From Alphaproteobacteria bacterium (GTDB lineage Bacteria; Pseudomonadota; Alphaproteobacteria; SHVP01), in contig JAPKDI010000011.1 of the NCBI GenBank assembly GCA_026421105.1, positions 1-14,589 of the forward strand: a stretch of DNA of 14,589 nucleotides, read 5' to 3'. Below, in pieces: positions 1 to 7,309 of the stretch. The notes beneath the pieces were generated by a model. The model was not told the DNA's origin and ran no database searches. It saw only the letters and a program-made list of their open reading frames with translations. Each line of letters opens with the position of its first letter. The first letter of the stretch is position 1. The position numbers and the translations under genes were made by a program.

Positions 1-2
1 AA

Positions 3-281
3 GCACCACATTATTTTGATGAATAGGTTTACGTCGGATTTAGCGTCTCGGGTTATGAATTAGACCTAATAGCCGGGGCGACTGAGGTGTCTGAGAAACC
101 TTGGGTGTGGTCCTATTTCGGTCTGACCGATGCTCAGGCTGAGTATGACCGTCTCATCAAGTTGAGCGGCGCCGCACTGGAACCGCCGCACGAGGTTGGC
201 GGCGGTATCGTAGTTGATACGGTGAGTGATCCCTTCGGCAATCCCTTCGGCGTGATCAAGAACCCGAATTTCCCGAAGTAG
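3..281 (+). pseudogene. VOC/glyoxalase-like protein, 3' part, interrupted by in-frame TAG
   Basis: This is the C-terminal part of a vicinal-oxygen-chelate (glyoxalase/bleomycin-resistance-like) protein whose 5' end lies outside the window. The frame reads APHYFDE, then TAG at 24-26, then continues VYVGFSVSGYELDL and ends DPFGNPFGVIKNPNF before TAG at 279-281. Residues on both sides of the stop fit one continuous VOC domain: a YFDE.-.YVGF-.-GYELDL strand pair, then the PHEVGGGI loop and the DPFGNP.G.I..P final strand. The stop therefore looks like a nonsense change within a once intact gene. A gene caller would probably start at GTG 87, but that removes half of the fold. The 3' end overlaps the convergent MFS gene by 26 bp. 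The substrate cannot be inferred. The family call is fairly sure; whether the stop is real is not. Confidence 0.7.
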
Positions 282-1545
282 GGCTTGCGTCTCCAGCCAA
301 TGCTGACGCCCGTCGTTCGGCGTTGCGGTGCGCAAAGAGGAGAAGCACGAGCGCACCGCTAACCGCGATCATCATCCAAAGCGCGCCGTTAAACCCGCCG
401 GTGACATCGACCACCACCCCGATCGACAACGGCCCCAACACCCCGCCGATTTCGGCCGCCGAAAAAAATAGGCCACCCGCCGCGCCCATGTCGCCTGCGT
501 CGACTCCGCGTGTCTCCATCAACACGAGTAACGCGATCGCCATAAGTGAACCGCGGCCGAGGCCTTGAACAATCAGCGACGCGACGATGCTGGGCGTTTG
601 GCCGTTGAACAACAAAACCGCGCCGACCCCAATACTGGCGAACAGAACCAGGAGGACCGCAAATCGGCGATGCAGTACGGCGAACCTTGGCACGGTAAGC
701 GAGCCAATAATCCCGACCGCGACAGGGACCGACGCCCAAAGCCCCGCTTCGGCGGGTGCCATGCCGCCCTGGCGCAATAACTCCGGCAGCCAGTTCCCCA
801 TACCGTGGAAAAAGAAAAAGATGCCGATACTCATCGCGAGGACAAGCCAAACCGATCGTATGCGCAACAAAGCACCGAACACTGCAAGCTGATCGCCCAT
901 CGTGCCGCCCTTTTTTGTCGCGGCTTCAACCGAGCGATTGATCGGATTCATCGCCAAAGCGAACCAAGCAAATCCGGCGACCAATACGATGACCGCATAG
1001 ACCATTAGCGCCGCGCGCCAATCGTTATCGACGACCGGCATCAACACGCTGTTGGTCAGCGACAGCGCGAGCACGCTGCCCAAGGACGGACCCGTGATGT
1101 AGATGCCAATAGCGATGCCACGCTCGCGACCCGCGAACCATTGGGCGATGGCTTTTGGTGCGCCGATTGAAATGAGCGGACCGCCGACCCCGAAAATGCC
1201 GACCGCGAGGAACATGGTGATGTAGCCCGGTGCGACCGCCCGCAGGGCACCAGAGGCCGCCATAAGAATGGCAGCCAAGAAGAGCGCCCATTTCAACCCT
1301 GCACGGTCGACGAACACACCGCACGGGATGGCGACGACGATGTAAACCAGCGGCCAGGCACCTAGAATGCTGCCTATCGCTGTGTTGGAGAGTGCGAGGT
1401 CTGCGCTAATAGGCGCGATCAACGGCGGCATCGACGCTGCCAGGAGACCAAACGAAAAATAGATCAGCCACACGCCGCCGAGCATCGCCCAACGGAACGG
1501 ATGTTCGTGGGGAATGATCGCGGGAGCAGTCGTTGCGGTAGTCAT
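256..1545 (-). CDS. MFS transporter, distal copy of a tandem pair
   Basis: A 429-residue major facilitator superfamily permease of the inner membrane, with about 12 hydrophobic helices in two halves. Visible landmarks are WLIYFSFG in helix 1, the cytoplasmic loop motif after helix 2 (GVFVDRAGLKWAL, a G-x-x-x-D-R-x-G type motif A), the FGVGGPL and GPSLGS helix motifs, a central charged loop around residue 210, and the second-half pattern METRGV..GDMGAAGG. It is clearly paralogous to the gene just upstream on the same strand (1553-2821), from which it is separated by 7 bp. The open frame extends 24 codons further upstream, but that stretch lies inside the neighbour's 3' end. I start at ATG 1545, where MTTATT aligns with the paralogue's N-terminus. 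The cargo is unknown; the family contains both uptake and efflux carriers. The overall look resembles the CynX/NimT-like group, a tentative assignment. Confidence 0.88.
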   Translation of the reverse strand: MTTATTAPAIIPHEHPFRWAMLGGVWLIYFSFGLLAASMPPLIAPISADLALSNTAIGSILGAWPLVYIVVAIPCGVFVDRAGLKWALFLAAILMAASGALRAVAPGYITMFLAVGIFGVGGPLISIGAPKAIAQWFAGRERGIAIGIYITGPSLGSVLALSLTNSVLMPVVDNDWRAALMVYAVIVLVAGFAWFALAMNPINRSVEAATKKGGTMGDQLAVFGALLRIRSVWLVLAMSIGIFFFFHGMGNWLPELLRQGGMAPAEAGLWASVPVAVGIIGSLTVPRFAVLHRRFAVLLVLFASIGVGAVLLFNGQTPSIVASLIVQGLGRGSLMAIALLVLMETRGVDAGDMGAAGGLFFSAAEIGGVLGPLSIGVVVDVTGGFNGALWMMIAVSGALVLLLFAHRNAERRASALAGDASPTSGNSGS

Positions 1546-1552
1546 GGGTTGC

Positions 1553-2821
1553 CTACGATGCCGCCGGCACGGAAACCGCGCGTGCGGTCGCGCGACTATG
1601 CATGGCAAGGAGAACAATCAAGAGAAGACTAACGCCAACTAGGACGTACAGGGGCGCGGCAAAGGTACCGGTTACATCGAACAAGACGCCGAACGACAAT
1701 GGCCCAAAGACGCCGCCGATCTCTGATGCGGTGAAGAACAATCCACCTGCCGCACCCATCTGATGGCTCGCGACCCCGCGCGTTTCCATCAATGTCATGA
1801 GAGCCACCGTCATCAGACCGCCACGAGCGATGCCGTGCGCGAGGTAGGAACCGCCGAGCAGGACTGAATTCGACGACAGCAAGAACATGGCGCCGAGCCC
1901 CATGCAGACGAACAAAACCAAGAGTACGGCAGTGCGGCGCTCCGGCGTCGCCAACCGAGGGACGATCAAGGCCGCGATCACCCCGATGGCGATCGGTGCC
2001 GAGGCCCATAAGCCAGCTGGACCCGAGTCCATCCCGTGAGAGATCAGAATTTCCGGCAGCCAGTTCGTAGTCGCATCATAGAAGAAGAACATGCCCATGC
2101 TCATCGCCAGTACGAGAACAACAGCAGGATTCTTGAGCAGATAGCCGAAGACCGCGATTTGTTCGCCAATGGTGCCCCGCCCCTCCGCATCAACACCCCT
2201 ATCACCCGCACGAAAAGCGGCGCGGGAGGACAGTGCCCACCAGTAAACACCGCCCACGACCATGAACGCCGCGTAAATCATCAGCACCCAACGCCAGCTG
2301 CCGCCCGTGAGCGGCATCAGAACTGTGTTGGAGGTGGCGAGTGCCGCGATACTCCCAAGCGACGGACCGGTGAAGTAGATTCCCATCGCTAGGCCGCGTT
2401 GCCGGCCGGTGAACCACTTGGCAATGGCCTTCGGAGTAGTGATTGAGAGCAGCGGACCGCCGACACCGAACAAGGCAATTGCGAGGAACAGACTCCAAAA
2501 GTCGATCGCAAGGCCGCGCGTAACAGCCGAGACCGACATGATCATGGCGGCAATTAACAATGACCGGCGAGCACCCAGGCGATCAACCGCCGCCCCGCAA
2601 GGGATTGATGCGAAGACGTAGAGGAGTGGCCACGCGCTGAGGATCGTTCCCATCGCCGCGTAACTGAGCCCAAGGTCTTTGGTGACCGGCCCCACAAGGG
2701 GTGCCAATCCGTTGATCTGCAGCCCGAAGGAAAAGTAGATCAGCCAGATGCCGCTGAGAACGACCCAGCGGTAAGGGCTGACCTGCGCCGCTGTAGGCGA
2801 GGCATCTGATTCGGCTGACAT
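1553..2821 (-). CDS. MFS transporter, proximal copy of a tandem pair
   Basis: A 422-residue, 12-helix MFS permease, beginning MSAESD and entering helix 1 at WLIYFSFG. It shares with its downstream paralogue the AWPL.Y.-.IPCG helix, the AAVDRLGARRSL loop motif, FGVGGPLLSI, PKAIAKWF.GR.RG, TGPSLGS, METRGV...MGAAGGLFF and EIGGV.GPLS. The central loop carries a charged stretch (RAGDRGVDAEGRG). The proteins differ mostly in the first periplasmic loop and in the helix-7 region (YDATTNWLPE here, HGMGNWLPE in the copy). That is where substrate preference could have diverged. It sits 9 bp after the APH-type kinase stop and 7 bp before the second transporter, so a three-gene operon is likely. Transport direction and substrate are unknown. 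Confidence 0.88.
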   Translation of the reverse strand: MSAESDASPTAAQVSPYRWVVLSGIWLIYFSFGLQINGLAPLVGPVTKDLGLSYAAMGTILSAWPLLYVFASIPCGAAVDRLGARRSLLIAAMIMSVSAVTRGLAIDFWSLFLAIALFGVGGPLLSITTPKAIAKWFTGRQRGLAMGIYFTGPSLGSIAALATSNTVLMPLTGGSWRWVLMIYAAFMVVGGVYWWALSSRAAFRAGDRGVDAEGRGTIGEQIAVFGYLLKNPAVVLVLAMSMGMFFFYDATTNWLPEILISHGMDSGPAGLWASAPIAIGVIAALIVPRLATPERRTAVLLVLFVCMGLGAMFLLSSNSVLLGGSYLAHGIARGGLMTVALMTLMETRGVASHQMGAAGGLFFTASEIGGVFGPLSFGVLFDVTGTFAAPLYVLVGVSLLLIVLLAMHSRATARAVSVPAAS

Positions 2822-2830
2822 GGCCTGGCT

Positions 2831-3814
2831 CTAGAGGATGCCCAGCGCCCCGATATGACGGCGGGTACGGTCGCCGAACCAATCCAGATCTGGGTTGAGT
2901 AGCGGTGTGTGGCCCACGGCATTCACGTTCTCGGCAAAACCGATCAAGAAGCGAAGTTCCTTGGCCGCGTAGAAAAGCGGTGTGAGTTCGCGTTCACCCT
3001 CAGTAAGCGGGCGCTCGCTCTCATATCCCGTTACGAAGGCCTCGTTGACCGCCTCATCAACGCCACCAATGTAATGATTGGCCCAAATGAAACTGTTGAG
3101 TTCGGCCGCCCAATGATCCACGCCACAGTTATCGAAATCGAGCAGGACGATATCGTCATTCTCGACGAAGGCGTTGTAGATGTGGAAATCGCCGTGGCTC
3201 GGGCCTTGCGGGGCCACGGTTTCGGGCAGGGCTTCGAGAGCGGTGGCAATAGCGTCAACCGCCAGCGCATACCACGGACCATCACCATCACGGTGCGCCA
3301 CCATGCGCTGCAAAGACGGCAGCCCAAGGCGCATCTGACGGCCGCTATCTATACTGCGAACTCTAGTTGGAGCGAAGTCTTTAGCAATGAGATGTAAACG
3401 TCCGAACATGACGCCCAGTCGCTTTGCCATCTCAGGATTGGGATTGTCAGCAAACGGTGCGCCGTCGGCCCACCGGAACAGCGATAGATGCCGCCGACCT
3501 TCCGGCGCATCGAGCGGGATGTACAGCGTTCCATCTCGTGTCGGTATCGGCGCCGGCACCGGTACGCCGGCTTCATCGAGAAACTTCAAAAACTGGGTTT
3601 CGTAGTCGACATCAGCCTCACTACGAAAGCCTGTGCGCCAAACGCGGCTTGCATACGTCGTCCCATCACACCGGATTAAGTAGACGTCATTCATGCCCCG
3701 GGTCAGCAGCTCGCACTGAACGGGATGTGGCAGGTCGTACGCCTCGACGATACGCTCGCGGAGCGACGGCGAGTCGAGAATTGAATGCGAGATCGGAAGG
3801 ACTTGAGCGGACAT
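2831..3814 (-). CDS. APH/ChoK-family small-molecule phosphotransferase
   Basis: A 327-residue protein-kinase-like phosphotransferase of the aminoglycoside phosphotransferase (PF01636) superfamily, the group that includes homoserine kinase ThrB type II and SrkA. The N-lobe runs from about residue 20 to 115. The catalytic loop is HGDFHIYN at 207-214 (Brenner motif, Asp209 and Asn214), and the metal-binding DFDNCG follows at 226-231, replacing the DFG of eukaryotic kinases. The longer open frame has an ATG eight codons upstream, but an AGGA on the minus strand at 3821-3824 is spaced 6 nt from ATG 3814, so I chose 3814. It is the first gene of an apparent operon with two MFS permeases. This suggests it phosphorylates, and perhaps traps, a hydroxylated or amino compound carried by one of them, which is inference. 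It could instead be a resistance-type kinase. The family call is firm; the substrate is unknown. Confidence 0.88.
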   Translation of the reverse strand: MSAQVLPISHSILDSPSLRERIVEAYDLPHPVQCELLTRGMNDVYLIRCDGTTYASRVWRTGFRSEADVDYETQFLKFLDEAGVPVPAPIPTRDGTLYIPLDAPEGRRHLSLFRWADGAPFADNPNPEMAKRLGVMFGRLHLIAKDFAPTRVRSIDSGRQMRLGLPSLQRMVAHRDGDGPWYALAVDAIATALEALPETVAPQGPSHGDFHIYNAFVENDDIVLLDFDNCGVDHWAAELNSFIWANHYIGGVDEAVNEAFVTGYESERPLTEGERELTPLFYAAKELRFLIGFAENVNAVGHTPLLNPDLDWFGDRTRRHIGALGIL

Positions 3815-3820
3815 GCTGTT

Positions 3821-3824
3821 TCCT
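3821..3824 (-). promoter_or_regulatory. Ribosome binding site deciding the APH kinase start
   Basis: The minus strand reads AGGA here, followed by six bases and then ATG ending at 3814. The alternative ATG at 3838 has no comparable purine run, so this site supports the shorter protein. Confidence 0.6.
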
Positions 3825-3922
3825 GGGCAGGGCGGCAACGCGGAGTTTGCCAGTGTAGGGCGCGCAATCCCGCTTCACCACAAGCGCCGCAAAACGTTTG
3901 CACGCCAGCGCGGTTTCGGTGG

Positions 3923-3953
3923 ACAAGGAAGGTAGCACCCGCCTATTCCTTGT
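3923..3953. promoter_or_regulatory. Inverted repeat in the kinase/nicotinamidase divergent region
   Basis: ACAAGGAA at 3923-3930 is repeated as its exact reverse complement TTCCTTGT at 3946-3953, with a 15-nt spacer. The centre-to-centre distance of 23 bp is about two helical turns. It lies in the 177-bp space between the divergent kinase operon and pncA, ending 38 bp before the pncA start. It could be a two-half-site operator for a dimeric regulator, or a weak stem in the pncA leader. No regulator gene lies nearby and I do not recognise the motif. Chance occurrence is possible. Confidence 0.3.
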
Positions 3954-3981
3954 GGCGCTATGCCCCGACTGACCCATGTGT

Positions 3982-3985
3982 GGAG
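3982..3985 (+). promoter_or_regulatory. Ribosome binding site of pncA
   Basis: GGAG six bases before ATG 3992. This supports the 213-residue nicotinamidase rather than the 69-codon N-terminal extension that the open frame would allow. Confidence 0.6.
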
Positions 3986-3991
3986 ACCGCT

Positions 3992-4633
3992 ATGCGGCTG
4001 ATCCCCAGCGATACCGATGTCCTCTTGGTCATCGACGTACAGAACGACTTTTGCTCAGGCGGTGCTCTTGCGGTGGCCGGCGGGGACGACACTGTGCCGG
4101 TGATCAACCGACTGCAGAACCATTTTGCCAACGTCGTGCTGACTCAAGATTGGCATCCCGCCAAACACACGTCATTTGCCAGCCAGCACGCCAGTAAAAA
4201 ACCGTTCCAGAGCGTTGCGGCAACCTATGGCGAACAAACCCTGTGGCCAGATCACTGCGTTCAGGGCACGCCAGGCGCCGAATTCCACACCGACCTCCAG
4301 CGCGACCACGCGCAGCTGGTCATTCGAAAAGGTTTTCGAACAGCCGTCGACTCATACTCAGCATTCTTTGAGAATGATCGTACGACACCAACAGGCCTGA
4401 TCGGGTATTTGCGCGAGCGCCGCATTGATCGCGTGTTTCTCACTGGACTGGCGACCGATGTCTGTGTGCGCTTTAGCGCGATGGATGCCCGCAACGAAGG
4501 ATTTGATACCGTCTTGGCTTTGGACGCCTGTCGCGGTCTCAGCGACGACGCCGTCAACAGCGCGTTGACTGCAATGAAAGAAGCCGGCGTGCGCGTGATT
4601 GAGTCCTTCGCAATCACCGGGCTTGCGGCATGA
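3992..4633 (+). CDS. pncA: Nicotinamidase (pyrazinamidase)
   Basis: Hydrolyses nicotinamide to nicotinate and ammonia in the cytoplasm, feeding the Preiss-Handler route to NAD. The 213-residue length matches the E. coli enzyme. The isochorismatase-fold triad is visible: Asp15 in VIDVQNDF, Lys113 in VIRKGF and Cys158 in GLATDVCVRF. Metal ligands are Asp53, His55 and His59 in TQDWHPAKHTSF and His88 in LWPDHCVQGTPG. SYSAFFEN, typical of proteobacterial PncA, is also present. I chose ATG 3992 because of the GGAG six bases before it and because the family starts just ahead of the VIDVQNDF strand. The stop overlaps the start of the next reading frame as ATGA, so the two were probably translationally coupled. 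It is transcribed divergently from the kinase-MFS operon. Confidence 0.95.
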   Translation: MRLIPSDTDVLLVIDVQNDFCSGGALAVAGGDDTVPVINRLQNHFANVVLTQDWHPAKHTSFASQHASKKPFQSVAATYGEQTLWPDHCVQGTPGAEFHTDLQRDHAQLVIRKGFRTAVDSYSAFFENDRTTPTGLIGYLRERRIDRVFLTGLATDVCVRFSAMDARNEGFDTVLALDACRGLSDDAVNSALTAMKEAGVRVIESFAITGLAA

Positions 4634-4842
4634 CCGACCTCGTCACGCTGGAGGAGACCCGAAAAGCCCACGACGCGTTACCCGACATCATCTGGCGCAC
4701 AACCCTGCAGAGGTTGGGCGTGGTTGCAGCCGCTGGATTCCTGGTTGGGCGGGTGCCGCAAGACCGTAAGACGGTAGCGCTGGTCACGGGTGGCAACGTC
4801 GTGCCGGCAGCTGTGAAACGGCTATTGGCGTCTCGCGCGTAG
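4630..4842 (+). pseudogene. Threonine dehydratase-like remnant with internal deletion
   Basis: A 70-codon open frame joining the two ends of a PLP-dependent serine/threonine dehydratase. Residues 1 to about 29 (MTDLVTLEE, then LPDIIWRTTLQRL) match the usual N-terminus, where the consensus reads RTPL. Residues 30-70 (GVVAAAGFLVGRVP, then KTVALVTGGNV) match the C-terminal end of the catalytic domain, which normally closes with a GGNVDP turn; here the Asp is Val. The roughly 250 residues between, including the PLP lysine, the substrate loop and the glycine-rich phosphate cradle, are absent. The product cannot be a dehydratase. The start overlaps the pncA stop by 4 bp, so the ancestral gene was the second cistron of a pncA operon. 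A caller would list it as an intact small hypothetical protein; I read it as a deletion relic. Family recognition is by pattern and memory. Confidence 0.7.
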
Positions 4843-4851
4843 GGCGCGGGG

Positions 4852-5646
4852 TTAGCGTTTTTTCTTTGCCGCCGCTTTGCGGAATTGCGGTTTGCGCTTC
4901 GCGCGAAACGCGCGCTCCCCTTCGCGGCCTTCAGGCGAATCGTAATAGAGCCTGACAGCGATATTACCGAGGTTCGACAAACCGCGAATGGACTCGGTCT
5001 CGGCGTTGAAGGCGCGTTTACCCAGGGCAATGGCTGTGGGACTCATTTGCAATATCTCGTCGCACCAACGACGCACTTCAGCATCGAGTTGGGCGTCGGG
5101 CACGACAGCATTGACCAACCCCATCTCCATCGATTCTTGTGCGGAGTACTGCCGACACAAGAACCAAATTTCTTTGGCTTTTTTCTGGCCGACGTGGCGC
5201 GCCAGCAGGTTCGTCCCGAAACCAGGATCAACCGACCCCATTCTCGGTCCAGCTTGGCCAAAGACGGCACTTTCTCCAGCAATGGTGAGATCGCAAATTG
5301 TCGCCAAGACATTGCCGCCGCCGATGCACCAGCCACGCACCTTTGCGATGACCGGTTTGGGGGCATCGCGCATGATCGAGTGCAGTTCCTCGATCGGCAG
5401 ACCGATGGTGCCCCGACCGTCATAGACACCGTCATGCGCACCTTGATCGCCACCCGATGAGAACGCTTTGGTGCCCGCGCCGGTGAGAACGATCACGCCA
5501 ATATCGTCGTTCCACGCCGCCTTGTTGAAGGCATCGACCATTTCCTCACAGGTCTGACCGCGAAACGCGTTGTGCACCTTTGGGCGATCGATGGTGATGG
5601 TGGCCACGCTGTTGCGGACCGCATACTTGATGTCCTTGTAGGCCAC
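4852..5646 (-). CDS. BadI/MenB-type crotonase (probable 2-ketocyclohexanecarboxyl-CoA hydrolase-like)
   Basis: A 264-residue enoyl-CoA hydratase/isomerase-superfamily protein. Its motifs fit the ring-cleaving or ring-forming branch: NAFRGQTCEE at 26-35, SGGDQ at 64-68 (oxyanion-hole region), HDGVYDGRGT at 71-80, IGGGN at 108-112, MGSVDPGFG at 136-144, and the C-terminal KRKPQFRK. The HDG.YDGRGT and GSVDPG.G pattern is closest in my recall to BadI, which hydrolyses 2-ketocyclohexanecarboxyl-CoA to pimeloyl-CoA; MenB usually has GSFD at the second site. The start is a GTG at 5646, with AAGGA 11-15 bases upstream inside the preceding gene. The preceding acyl-CoA synthetase stop is one base away, so the two are co-translated. 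The tail is strongly basic (KAAAKKKR), unusual for the family. The real substrate is unproven; another cyclic or branched beta-keto acyl-CoA is possible. Confidence 0.82.
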   Translation of the reverse strand: MAYKDIKYAVRNSVATITIDRPKVHNAFRGQTCEEMVDAFNKAAWNDDIGVIVLTGAGTKAFSSGGDQGAHDGVYDGRGTIGLPIEELHSIMRDAPKPVIAKVRGWCIGGGNVLATICDLTIAGESAVFGQAGPRMGSVDPGFGTNLLARHVGQKKAKEIWFLCRQYSAQESMEMGLVNAVVPDAQLDAEVRRWCDEILQMSPTAIALGKRAFNAETESIRGLSNLGNIAVRLYYDSPEGREGERAFRAKRKPQFRKAAAKKKR

Positions 5647-5647
5647 G

Positions 5648-7207
5648 TCAGGTCTGTCCTTGCCAATAAGGTTTGCGGAGGTCGGCCTTCATTACTTTGC
5701 CGGCAGGATTGCGCGGGAGCGCGTCGCGCGTCTCGATGACGGCTATGCGTTGATGCTTGCCGAGCTGTTCGTTAGCCCAGTGGCGCATTGCATCAAGGTC
5801 GGGAGACGATTCTGGCATTGGCACGATTAACGCTAAAGGAGTTTCGCCCCAACGTTCATGCGGTATGCCGATAACGCATAGATCATAAACACCCGGGTGC
5901 GCGCCAAGGATCCGTTCGATGTCGGCCGGGAAGACATTGTAGCCGCCGGACACGATCATGTCCTTCTTGCGGTCAAGCAAATAGAGAAAGCCATCTTTAT
6001 CAAGACGGCCGATATCGCCAGACCGCAAGAACGTGCGGCCCGATGCGGGGTCCTGCCACATTGCGGCTTTGGTTTGTTCGGGATTGTTGTGATAGCCCTT
6101 CATTAAGATCGGGCTGTAACCAATAATTTCGCCGGCCTGGCCTTGAGACAGCGGGGCTCCGTCGTCGTCAATAATGCGGATCTCGTTGCCCAGCATCGCC
6201 CGGCCCACGGATACGATTTTCTCCGGCAAATCCTCCGGCCGAACTATCGTCGCGAAACCTTCGGTCAGCCCGTAGACTTCGTAGTAGCCGCAGGCGAATT
6301 TCTTCAACATGCGGCGCTTGATCCCCTCCCGCATATGCGAACCCACAGTAGCCAGCGTTTTCAGTGACGAGAGATCGCGGGTATCCGCCGCAGGCGAATC
6401 CAGAATGGTTTGGTATTGCGCCGGCACCATGACGGTGGCCGTCCCCTGCCAGCGCTCAACGAGGCGACACCATTCGTCGGCATCGAACTTAGGCATGAGG
6501 ACGGAGGTCGCACCGAACAAGAATGCACACAGTAGCAACGTCCATGCTGTGTTGGAGTGCAACGCCGTGGTGACAATGAAAACCGAATCAGTGTTGAAGC
6601 GCTGTTCCGCACTCATCAGATACGCGTGATTGAGCCGGCAATAGTGCGTCAGGACGATCCCCTTCGGCACGCCCGTAGTGCCCGACGAATAGATCAGGCA
6701 CGCCTCATCGTCAGGTTGATTGACGATGGGGGGCGCCTCGTCGCTAGCGGTATTGCGCCACGCATCCAACCCCTGCCAACCCGAGGGCGGTGAACCGATC
6801 GCAATGTAGGCGTCGGGATCAACACTCACCTGGTCACGGATCGAGTCGACGCGATCGAGATAGGCATCGCTCACGATCAAAAGGTTTGCGCCGCAATCGG
6901 CGATCATCGTTGCTAGGCTGTCGGCGGTCACAATGGTCGGGAGTGACGCCACGGCCGCGCCTGCCTTCAGGGTTCCAAAATAGGCCGCAACAGCATCGTT
7001 GCTGTTATCGGCCAGGATACCAACTTTGTCGCCGCGACCCACGCCGCGTGCGCGGAGAGCGTTAGCGATTTGGTTCTGCTGGCGATCAAAAGCGCCCCAC
7101 GACAGCACGATGTCGTTGCAGACCAAAGCTGCTTTCTCCGGATGCCGCTGGGCGTGGAGCGCCATGTGCTCCGGCATGAGAATGGCGGGTACATCAAATC
7201 GGGTCAT
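5648..7207 (-). CDS. AMP-forming acyl-CoA synthetase (ANL superfamily)
   Basis: A 519-residue class I adenylate-forming ligase that activates a carboxylic acid with ATP and CoA via an acyl-adenylate in the cytoplasm. Signatures appear in order: P-loop YSSGTTGVPKG at 173-183, YGLTEG at 312-317, RSGDIGRLDKDGF at 395-407 with the hinge LDRKKDMIVSGGYN, and NPAGKVMK with the catalytic Lys504. The frame continues 25 codons upstream, but homologues begin near MTRFDVPAIL, so I start at ATG 7207; no clear Shine-Dalgarno precedes it. It is followed after one base by the BadI-like hydrolase, which suggests its substrate is a cyclic or alicyclic carboxylate. It is divergent from the methyltransferase, with about 100 bp shared between them. 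The acid cannot be named from sequence alone. Confidence 0.92.
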   Translation of the reverse strand: MTRFDVPAILMPEHMALHAQRHPEKAALVCNDIVLSWGAFDRQQNQIANALRARGVGRGDKVGILADNSNDAVAAYFGTLKAGAAVASLPTIVTADSLATMIADCGANLLIVSDAYLDRVDSIRDQVSVDPDAYIAIGSPPSGWQGLDAWRNTASDEAPPIVNQPDDEACLIYSSGTTGVPKGIVLTHYCRLNHAYLMSAEQRFNTDSVFIVTTALHSNTAWTLLLCAFLFGATSVLMPKFDADEWCRLVERWQGTATVMVPAQYQTILDSPAADTRDLSSLKTLATVGSHMREGIKRRMLKKFACGYYEVYGLTEGFATIVRPEDLPEKIVSVGRAMLGNEIRIIDDDGAPLSQGQAGEIIGYSPILMKGYHNNPEQTKAAMWQDPASGRTFLRSGDIGRLDKDGFLYLLDRKKDMIVSGGYNVFPADIERILGAHPGVYDLCVIGIPHERWGETPLALIVPMPESSPDLDAMRHWANEQLGKHQRIAVIETRDALPRNPAGKVMKADLRKPYWQGQT

Positions 7208-7296
7208 AGGGCGCGCAGTGTCACGGCGCGAGGCGGGGCATGCAAGCCCACGCCTTGCGGTACCGTAGTCACGCCGCCACACTCAGCGTCCTGTTT

Positions 7297-7300
7297 GGAG
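7297..7300 (+). promoter_or_regulatory. Ribosome binding site favouring the GTG 7310 start
   Basis: GGAG lies nine bases before GTG 7310. The first in-frame ATG, at 7331, has no purine-rich element at a usable distance. This argues for the GTG start of the methyltransferase. Confidence 0.45.
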
Positions 7301-7309
7301 AACACACTG

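Noticed and set aside
1546..1617. 24-codon N-terminal extension of the distal MFS transporter
   Set aside because: It overlaps the 3' end of the proximal transporter, and the paralogue's N-terminus aligns with the later ATG.
2909..3397. Plus-strand frame of 162 codons opposite the APH kinase
   Set aside because: It is a shadow of the kinase gene, with no independent start signal or family motif.
4834..4863. Possible terminator between the dehydratase remnant and the hydrolase
   Set aside because: The stem CGCGC/GCGCG is only 5 bp and the T-tract starts nine bases after it, partly inside the hydrolase coding sequence.
4885..5460. Long plus-strand frame of 191 codons opposite the BadI-like gene
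   Set aside because: It is antisense to a clear crotonase, has no domain pattern, and is expected from high-GC codon bias.
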